DNA from: Lachnospiraceae bacterium
GTDB taxonomy: Bacteria; Bacillota; Clostridia; Lachnospirales; Lachnospiraceae
Direction: 5' to 3'
NCBI GenBank assembly: GCA_017430085.1
Contig: JAFRNR010000019.1
Coordinates: 1-32,499, forward strand
DNA length: 32,499 nt
How positions within the stretch are numbered: position 1 is the first letter of the stretch; each line of letters starts with the position of its first letter. The notes under the pieces are model-generated. The model saw only the letters and a list, made by a program, of their open reading frames with translations, was not told where the DNA came from and searched no databases. Below are positions 27,304-32,499 of the stretch, piece after piece. The translations under genes and the position numbers were made by a program.

Positions 27304-28791
27304 ATGAACTACAAGTCCCTCTCCCGCTTCATCGGCCGCATCCTTCTGATCGAGGCAGCGCTCATGCTGCCTGCTTTGCTGCTGTCCCTGGTCTACGTTG
27401 AACCCCGTGCCACGGCGGCCTACTGGCAGAGCATTCTGATCATCCTGGCTTTGAGCGTGGTCTTCCGCCTGCTGAGCCGCGGCGAAAAGGTCGGCGACTT
27501 TTACGAAAAAGAGGGTCTGGCCTGCGCCGGCCTCTCCTGGATCGTCATGGGCATCACCGGCGCCCTGCCGTTCTTCCTTTCCCGCGAGATCCCGGCGTTC
27601 ATCGACGCGGTCTTCGAAACGGTCTCCGGCTTCACCACCACCGGGGCCTCCATCCTCACCGAAGTGGAGAGCCTGGACAAGAGCATCCTGTACTGGCGCA
27701 GTTTCACCCACTGGATCGGCGGCATGGGCGTGCTGGTCTTCCTGCTGGCGCTGGCGCCGCGCGACAACCGCGGTTCCGGCTTCACGCTGCACCTGCTGCG
27801 CGCGGAAAGCCCCGGCCCCAGCGTGGGCAAGCTGGTCCCGCAGATCCGGAAGACTGCGCAGATCCTGTACATGATCTACATCGGCCTGACCCTTTTGGAT
27901 TTCGGCCTGCTGGCCCTGGGCGGCCTGTTCTTCCATGACGGCGCCCACCCCACGGGCGTATTCGACGCATTCTGCATCGCCGTGGGCACGGCGGGCACCG
28001 GCGGCTTCGCGGTCATCAACGCAGGCCTGGGCGGCTATTCCCTCTTTACGCAGATCGTCACCACGGTCTTCATGTTCCTCTTCGGCATCAACTTCAGCTG
28101 CTATTTCCTGGTCCTCCGGGGCGATGTGAAGTCCGTGCTGAAGGATGAGGAACTGCGGACGTTCCTGGGGGTCTCTGTCGCTGCTATCATCGCGATCACG
28201 ATCACCATCATCCCGCAGTACCAGAGCGCAGGGACGGCGGTCAAGGACGCCGCGTTCACGGTCGGCTCCCTGGCCTCCACCACCGGCTACGCCACGACGG
28301 ACTTTGACCTGTGGCCCAACTTCACCCGAGCCATCGTCGTCTTCCTGACCATCATGGGCGCCTGCGCGGGCAGCACCTGCGGCGGCGCCAAGGTCGTCCG
28401 CCTGATCCTGATCGTGAAGAACCTCTTCCGCAACATGCGCCAGATGATCCGGCCCGGCCGCGTCATCAACGTGCGCATGAACGGCCGCGTCGTCAGCGAA
28501 AGCGTCCTGAGCAACCTGAACACCTATGTGGCCGCCTATGTGGTCCTGTTGTTCGTCAGTTACTTTCTGGTCGCCTTTGACGGACAGGACGGCACCACCA
28601 GCTTCACGGCCGTGCTGACCTGCTTCAACAACGTCGGGCCCGGCCTGGGCCGCATCGTGGGCCCCGCCGGCAACTTCCACGGCTTCAGCGTCGGCGCGAA
28701 GATCGTACTGATCGTGGACATGCTGGTCGGCCGTCTGGAGATCTTCCCGATCCTGGCCCTGCTTTCCCGCGCCACCTGGCGCCATACCTGA
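27304..28791 (+). CDS. trkH: Trk potassium uptake system, TrkH channel subunit
   Basis: The membrane pore of the Trk/Ktr K+ uptake system. The 495 residues form the four M1-P-M2 repeats of the superfamily plus extra N-terminal helices. The four selectivity-filter segments are visible in order: FTTTGAS (first pore), GTAGTGGF (second), ASTTGYATTD (third) and FNNVGPGLG (fourth), each with the conserved glycine. A cytoplasmic loop with the basic stretch NMRQMIRPGR lies before the last repeat. Length matches TrkH (about 480) rather than KtrB (about 445). ATG 27304 is 12 bases from trkA. Confidence 0.97.
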   Translation: MNYKSLSRFIGRILLIEAALMLPALLLSLVYVEPRATAAYWQSILIILALSVVFRLLSRGEKVGDFYEKEGLACAGLSWIVMGITGALPFFLSREIPAFIDAVFETVSGFTTTGASILTEVESLDKSILYWRSFTHWIGGMGVLVFLLALAPRDNRGSGFTLHLLRAESPGPSVGKLVPQIRKTAQILYMIYIGLTLLDFGLLALGGLFFHDGAHPTGVFDAFCIAVGTAGTGGFAVINAGLGGYSLFTQIVTTVFMFLFGINFSCYFLVLRGDVKSVLKDEELRTFLGVSVAAIIAITITIIPQYQSAGTAVKDAAFTVGSLASTTGYATTDFDLWPNFTRAIVVFLTIMGACAGSTCGGAKVVRLILIVKNLFRNMRQMIRPGRVINVRMNGRVVSESVLSNLNTYVAAYVVLLFVSYFLVAFDGQDGTTSFTAVLTCFNNVGPGLGRIVGPAGNFHGFSVGAKIVLIVDMLVGRLEIFPILALLSRATWRHT

Positions 28792-28816
28792 CCGATCCTT
28801 ATTTTGATTATATAGT
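28788..28816 (+). promoter_or_regulatory. Possible promoter for aspS2
   Basis: CTGACC (28788-28793), 17 bases, TATAGT (28811-28816). The leader would be only about 12 bases, so read-through from trkH is an alternative. No T-box leader is present. Confidence 0.35.
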
Positions 28817-28834
28817 GATAAGAAGGAGAATATT

Positions 28835-30169
28835 ATGAACCGCTGCATGATCCAAGACATCAGAAACCATCTGGGCGAGCCCGTCAAGGTGCAGGGCTTC
28901 GTGGACAATTACCGCGACAGCAAGGCCATGGCCTTTATCGTTCTCAAGGATATCACCGGCCGCCTGCAGATCACGGTGGAGAAGGAAAAACTGCCGGAAG
29001 TCACCGAAGCCATCACGGGCCTGACCCCGGACAGCGTCATCACCGTCACCGGCACCGTCGTGGAAAACGACTACGTCAAACTGGGCGGCCTGGAAATGAT
29101 CCCGGACAGCATCCGCGTGGAATCCCTCGCCGAAGCGCTGCCCATCGCCCGCAAGAGCATCCCCGCCACCAAGAAGAAACAGGCCGTGGAGCGCTCCTCC
29201 ATCGACCAGCGCATCGACTACCGCTGGGTGGACCTGCGCACGGACGAGAATCAGCTGATGTTCAAGGTGCAGACGAAGCTGATTGCCTCCCTGCGCGAAT
29301 TCTGCCTGGCGCGCGACTTTATGGAGATCCACACGCCCAAGCTGATCGCGGCGGCTTCCGAAAGCGGCGCCGACGTTTTCGAAGTCAAATACTTCGACCG
29401 CAACGCGTATCTGGCCCAGAGCCCGCAGTTCTACAAGCAGATGGCCATGGCCTCCGGCTTCGAGCGCATCTTCGAAGTGGGCCCGGTCTTCCGCGCGGAG
29501 AAATCCTTCACCAACAAGCACACCACCGAATTCACCGGCTTTGACATCGAAATGAGTTACATCGACTCTTTCCGCGACGTGATGAAGTTCGAAGCCGAGC
29601 TGCTGACCTACGGCCTGACCAAGGTCAAGGAAGCCTACGGCGATGAGATCGAAGCCGCCTTCGGCGTCCCGCTTGTCGTCCCGACCCTCCCCTTCCCGGA
29701 AGTGAAACTGGAAGACCTGTACAAGGGCCTGGAGGAAGATTTCGGCTTTACCGTCCCCGAAGAAGAAAAGAACGACCTGACCACCGAAGCCGAGCGTCTC
29801 AGCTACGACTGGGTCAAGAAGCACTATGACCATGAATTCCTGTTCGTCACGGACTACAAGCCCGAAAAGCGCGCCTTCTACCACATGCGCGACGAGCACG
29901 GCATGCCCCTCGGCTATGACCTGATCTGGCGCGGCACGGAGATCACCACCGGCGCGCAGCGGGAACACCGCTTCGACCTGTTAAAGAAGCAGGCGGATGA
30001 AAAGGGCCTGGGCGATGACGTCAGGTTCTATCTGGAATTCTTCAAATACGGCTGCCCGCCTCACGGCGGCTTCGGCCTGGGCGTGGACCGTCTGACCATG
30101 CTGCTGGTCGGCCTGCCCATCAAGGAATGCATGTTCCTGTTCCGCAGCCCGAACCGGCTGACGCCGTAA
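28835..30169 (+). CDS. aspS: Archaeal-type (probably non-discriminating) aspartyl-tRNA synthetase
   Basis: A class IIb aminoacyl-tRNA synthetase of 444 residues. The size is that of the archaeal/AspRS2 group; the usual bacterial AspRS is about 590 with an inserted GAD domain, which is absent here. Domains: an N-terminal OB-fold anticodon-binding domain (1-110), then the catalytic core with motif 1 region DFMEIHTPKLIAAASESGA, the flipping-loop/substrate segment YLAQSPQFYKQMAM, and motif 2 VGPVFRAEKSFTNKHTTEF. Motif 3 is GFGLGVDRLTMLL. Members of this group in Clostridia often charge both tRNA-Asp and tRNA-Asn with Asp, followed by GatCAB amidation. Discrimination cannot be proved from sequence. 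ATG 28835 has AAGGAGA upstream. Confidence 0.93.
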   Translation: MNRCMIQDIRNHLGEPVKVQGFVDNYRDSKAMAFIVLKDITGRLQITVEKEKLPEVTEAITGLTPDSVITVTGTVVENDYVKLGGLEMIPDSIRVESLAEALPIARKSIPATKKKQAVERSSIDQRIDYRWVDLRTDENQLMFKVQTKLIASLREFCLARDFMEIHTPKLIAAASESGADVFEVKYFDRNAYLAQSPQFYKQMAMASGFERIFEVGPVFRAEKSFTNKHTTEFTGFDIEMSYIDSFRDVMKFEAELLTYGLTKVKEAYGDEIEAAFGVPLVVPTLPFPEVKLEDLYKGLEEDFGFTVPEEEKNDLTTEAERLSYDWVKKHYDHEFLFVTDYKPEKRAFYHMRDEHGMPLGYDLIWRGTEITTGAQREHRFDLLKKQADEKGLGDDVRFYLEFFKYGCPPHGGFGLGVDRLTMLLVGLPIKECMFLFRSPNRLTP

Positions 30170-30171
30170 AA

Positions 30172-30215
30172 GAGCGGCCGGAAGGCAGGCTTATTGGGAG
30201 CGGCCGGAAGGCAGG
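30172..30215 (+). repeat. Two direct repeats after aspS
   Basis: An 18-base unit (GAGCGGCCGGAAGGCAGG) occurs at 30172-30189 and again at 30198-30215, period 26. It lies in the 3' untranslated region between the aspS stop and the terminator. Confidence 0.85.
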
Positions 30216-30226
30216 TTCATCACAAC

Positions 30227-30265
30227 AAAAGAGAGGCGGACGCCCGCAAGCGTCCGCCTCTTTTT
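30227..30265 (+). terminator. Terminator after aspS, probably bidirectional
   Basis: Perfect 12-base-pair stem AGAGGCGGACGC / GCGTCCGCCTCT with a six-base loop, A-run on the left and T-run on the right. It separates the convergent aspS and zinc-ribbon genes. Confidence 0.93.
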
Positions 30266-30279
30266 CGCTCCGGACCGGC

Positions 30280-31980
30280 TTATTTCCGGATATACCGGGT
30301 GAAATCCCGTCCGTTTTTACTCACGAACACATCCCCGTTCTTGCATTCCGCCATGACCCAGAAACCATTGCCGGACAGGGTCTGCACGTCATCGGTCAGC
30401 CCGCTGATCTTCGAGGGCTTGCCGCCGTTCGTGTAATACAGGCTGCCCTCCAGTTCATAGACAAAGCTGCCGTTCAGGCCGGCTGCCGCCCGGGACAGGT
30501 CGATGGTATCCGCCGTGATCCGGCGGCTCGAGCCGCCCGCCGTCGCGAACCAGGTCTCGCCCTCCTCATCGATAAACAGCAGGTTTTTCCCGCTCAGACT
30601 GACGCGGAAGCCCCGGTGGTTGTCCGCCAGCTTCGTCTCCCGGTCCTCAGGCTTTTTCAGGTCCATCCAGTACAGGTTGCCGTTCTTGCTGTAGACCATC
30701 GTGCGGCCGTCGGAGAGCAGAGCGGGCGTCTGCACGTTCTTCATCAGGCTGTTCAGTTCCAGCCGCCCGTTCAGCTGATATACGGTCAGACCGCCGGTCC
30801 CGGGCGCCAGATAATACCGGTCTTTCAGGCTGTCGATCCCGCGGAAGCCGCCGGCGTCCGCTGCCATGCCCTGCGGAGGCAGCAGGACCAGCGCCTGGGA
30901 CGAGACCTTGTTCCGCTCGCCGCCTTTTTCGCTGAAATACGTGCTGGCGCCGTCCGAGACCAGGATCTGCTCCCCGGTCGTGTTGAAGCACAGGCTTTCG
31001 ACGCGGTCCACCAGTTTCTGGCGGGAGTCCGTATTGCTCCCTTTCTGTACGTATAAGATCCCTTTGGACGAATAATAGTAAAGATAGCGGCCGCCCGATG
31101 AAACGGCGGCAGGCACCGCGTCTTTCGCGATCTCCCGCTCCCGTCCGTCGTAATAATACGCTTTTCTTTCCTCCCCGTCGTCCCGGACGTAGGCCACCGC
31201 TTTTCCGTCAGGCGAAATACAGAAATCAGCGGTGACGTTGGCGGCGACACGCTGCGATTTGCCGCCCCGGTACAGAAACAGTTCATCTTCCTGCGTCAGA
31301 TAAGCCGCAGCGGAACCGTCAAAGGAAAACGCGAACTGTTTCACATCCTCTGCGACGGAGGTGAAACGGGAGCCGTCAAAAAGCATCAGCTGGTTTTCCG
31401 TGGTCAGGAAAAGGCAGCGCGAGCCGTCCGGGGACTGCTGCTCCTCCCGGATCCCTTCCTCCGTTTTCAGCCGCACCATTTTGCCGGAAGCGGAATATCC
31501 GACCAGTTCTTCATTGTCCGAAGCCAGAACGGTCACACAGTCCTTCTGCGTGCGGCCCGGCTGCGAGAACAGGTTTCGAAGCAGGGAAAAGCCCCAGATC
31601 ATGGAGATTGCCAGAATCAGGACGACAGCCGCCCCGATGACCCAGCGGAAAGGCGAACGGCGCCGGCGCACTTTCGGAGGGGTCGGAAGCGGTACGGCAG
31701 GCGTATCCGAAACAGGCGCCGCCGGCGTATCCGAAACAGGCGCCGCCGGCGCGGGTGTTTCCGGCGCCGCCGGTACTGACGTTTCCGGCTCCGTAATCAC
31801 CGGCGTTTCCCGGCTGACAGCCGCCGGCGGGATGACCTCCGCCACCGGCGCCTGGATTTCTTCTATGCCGCCTTCCGTTACGCGTACGGCAAAAACGCCG
31901 GCCGGCAGCGGCGTACCGCACTGAGTACAGAATTTAGTAGTATCGCTGAAACCGCATCCGCAGTTGGGACATATCTTCAT
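30280..31980 (-). CDS. Zinc-ribbon, single-membrane-pass protein with beta-propeller-like external domain
   Basis: A 566-residue protein of unknown function. Residues 2-23 form a zinc ribbon of two CxxC pairs (CPNC and CTQC). A Pro/Ala/Thr/Val-rich spacer (about 40-105) contains a duplicated APVSDTPA unit. A basic stretch KVRRRR and one membrane helix (about 113-135) follow. The outer 420 residues are a series of short beta-strand repeats of the type seen in TolB/WD40-like propellers: SPDGSRCLFL, SFDGSAAAYL, SPDGKAVAYVRDDG, LSDGRTMVYSKNG and similar, with about six to seven units. The start is the ATG at 31980 with GGAG eight bases ahead; an in-frame GTG at 31983 is too near. Proteins of this layout are common but uncharacterised in gut Clostridia. 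Monocistronic. Confidence 0.85.
   Translation of the reverse strand: MKICPNCGCGFSDTTKFCTQCGTPLPAGVFAVRVTEGGIEEIQAPVAEVIPPAAVSRETPVITEPETSVPAAPETPAPAAPVSDTPAAPVSDTPAVPLPTPPKVRRRRSPFRWVIGAAVVLILAISMIWGFSLLRNLFSQPGRTQKDCVTVLASDNEELVGYSASGKMVRLKTEEGIREEQQSPDGSRCLFLTTENQLMLFDGSRFTSVAEDVKQFAFSFDGSAAAYLTQEDELFLYRGGKSQRVAANVTADFCISPDGKAVAYVRDDGEERKAYYYDGREREIAKDAVPAAVSSGGRYLYYYSSKGILYVQKGSNTDSRQKLVDRVESLCFNTTGEQILVSDGASTYFSEKGGERNKVSSQALVLLPPQGMAADAGGFRGIDSLKDRYYLAPGTGGLTVYQLNGRLELNSLMKNVQTPALLSDGRTMVYSKNGNLYWMDLKKPEDRETKLADNHRGFRVSLSGKNLLFIDEEGETWFATAGGSSRRITADTIDLSRAAAGLNGSFVYELEGSLYYTNGGKPSKISGLTDDVQTLSGNGFWVMAECKNGDVFVSKNGRDFTRYIRK
31701..31748 (-). repeat. Perfect 24-base tandem duplication in the Pro-rich spacer
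   Basis: Two identical 24-base units (31701-31724, 31725-31748) encode the repeated APVSDTPA peptide. Perfect identity implies a recent duplication or slippage. Confidence 0.92.
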
Positions 31981-32015
31981 CACCGTATCTCCTCAAAGAG
32001 CATTCCGTTGTTTTT

Positions 32016-32044
32016 ATTGTAAAAGGAAACGGAACAGAATGCAA
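32016..32044 (-). promoter_or_regulatory. Promoter for the zinc-ribbon protein gene
   Basis: Minus strand: TTGCAT (32039-32044), 17 bases, TACAAT (32016-32021), giving a leader of about 30 bases. Confidence 0.75.
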
Positions 32045-32064
32045 GGTCATACGGAAAAAGATAA

Positions 32065-32084
32065 CAAAAAAGGGCCGGAGCCCT
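32065..32084 (-). terminator. Terminator of the rRNA/tRNA operon
   Basis: Minus strand: AGGGC-TCCG-GCCCT followed by T6-7, nine bases after the tRNA-Cys 3' end. The stem is short but GC-rich. Confidence 0.8.
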
Positions 32085-32092
32085 AAAGAAAG

Positions 32093-32164
32093 AGGCGACA
32101 GCCGGATTTGAACCGGCGCATCAGGGTTTTGCAGACCCACGCCTTACCACTTGGCTATGTCGCC
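32093..32164 (-). tRNA. tRNA-Cys (anticodon GCA)
   Basis: The acceptor GGCGACA pairs with TGTCGCC. The anticodon loop is CTGCAAA on a TGGGT/ACCCT stem whose outermost pair is a T-T mismatch. The T arm is GCCGG-TTCAAAT-CCGGC and the discriminator is T (U73, normal for Cys). CCA not encoded. Last gene of the rRNA operon. Confidence 0.96.
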
Positions 32165-32175
32165 CTATAAAAAAG

Positions 32176-32247
32176 TGACCCCATCGGGAATCGAACCCGA
32201 GTTACCGCCGTGAAAGGGCGATGTCTTAACCGCTTGACCATGGGGCC
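32176..32247 (-). tRNA. tRNA-Glu (anticodon TTC)
   Basis: The acceptor GGCCCCA pairs with TGGGGTC (one G-U). The anticodon arm is TCGCC-CTTTCAC-GGCGG and the T arm CTCGGG-TTCGATT-CCCGA. CCA not encoded. Eleven bases from tRNA-Cys and six from tRNA-Asn. Confidence 0.97.
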
Positions 32248-32253
32248 GAAGAG

Positions 32254-32325
32254 CTCCCCGAGCAGGGCTCGAACCTGCAACAACCCGGTTAACAGCCGGG
32301 TGCTCTACCATTGAGCTATCGAGGA
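32254..32325 (-). tRNA. tRNA-Asn (anticodon GTT), second copy
   Basis: Same 72-base sequence as the tRNA-Asn at 7799-7870. Here it is the first tRNA behind the 23S gene and depends on the rRNA promoter upstream of the window. Confidence 0.98.
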
Positions 32326-32430
32326 AGGTGCTCTCAAGGCTTGCGCCCTGAAAGCCGCATATCGAAGAAGCGTTAACATATGAGAGTAATGAGCTGAACG
32401 AAGTGATCACTCATCCCGTTCATCTCTCTG

Positions 32431-32499
32431 TGATCAAGTGTACGACCTATTAGTAACAGTCAGCTTCGTACATTGCTGCACTTCCACCTCTGCCCTATC
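32431..32499 (-). rRNA. 23S rRNA, 3' end only
   Basis: Read on the minus strand, the last 69 bases match the conserved 3' end of bacterial 23S rRNA: a GTGGAAGTGCAGCAATGTA segment, GAAGCTGACTG, TACTAATAGGTCG and a CTTGATC end. The remainder lies beyond the window. The exact mature 3' end (about 32430) is uncertain by several bases. The 105-base spacer to tRNA-Asn contains no 5S rRNA gene. Confidence 0.95.

Noticed and set aside
25858-28908. A 1016-codon open frame on the minus strand, antisense to trkA and trkH
   Set aside because: Same GC-driven shadow effect; it spans two clear genes with all their motifs and has no sensible protein features.
32326-32430. Possible 5S rRNA or extra tRNA
   Set aside because: Too short for 5S and lacks its conserved core; no cloverleaf could be drawn.

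Overview
The window looks like a core chromosomal segment of a GC-rich, Gram-positive-type Clostridia member, possibly the Oscillospirales or a related gut lineage. Evidence for this: the VanW, PASTA-kinase and NlpC/P60 cell-envelope proteins; a RibU-type ECF S-component; TmcAL and GdpP; an archaeal-type aspartyl-tRNA synthetase; consensus SigA-like promoters; and GGAGG ribosome sites. The exact taxon cannot be read from the sequence. No phage, insertion sequence, CRISPR array or defence locus is visible.

Layout. (1) 1-2624, minus: sugar-type nucleotidyltransferase, ribU-like transporter subunit, tsaE and tsaB (cut by the window edge), closely packed as one operon. (2) 2703-5837, plus: a VanW/PASTA surface protein and the long-form hibernation factor, each with its own promoter and terminator. 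(3) 5858-9051, minus: a secreted SH3/NlpC-P60 hydrolase, a stand-alone tRNA-Asn, a membrane-anchored XRE-type regulator and a tRNA-Ser. (4) 9111-23196, minus: one long run of tightly spaced housekeeping genes, gdpP-rplI-dnaB-fmt-rsmB-rlmN-prpC-pknB-rsgA-rpe-(PrsA-like lipoprotein)-ung. It has a consensus promoter overlapping the end of tmcAL (23279-24490). (5) 24584-30265, plus: cold-shock protein, Cof-type HAD phosphatase, trkA-trkH potassium uptake, and an aspartyl-tRNA synthetase of the non-discriminating type. (6) 30280-32499, minus: a zinc-ribbon/membrane/beta-propeller-like protein, then tRNA-Cys, tRNA-Glu and tRNA-Asn lying directly behind the 3' end of a 23S rRNA gene.

How the genes fit together. 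PknB and PrpC form the kinase/phosphatase pair that senses cell-wall fragments. RsgA, RlmN, RsmB, Fmt, bL9, HPF, TsaB/TsaE, TmcAL and the tRNAs serve ribosome and tRNA function. GdpP (c-di-AMP breakdown) and TrkA/TrkH (a K+ uptake type that c-di-AMP often controls) suggest an osmotic axis. The VanW protein and the kinase end in the same pair of unusual PASTA-like modules joined by the same Thr-Glu-Ala-Pro linker. I regard this as the most interesting protein-level observation. At the nucleic-acid level, the most interesting ones are an inverted copy of the tRNA-Ser 3' end and the lack of a 5S gene directly behind the 23S gene. I found no convincing new multi-gene system; most of the window is ordinary core genome.
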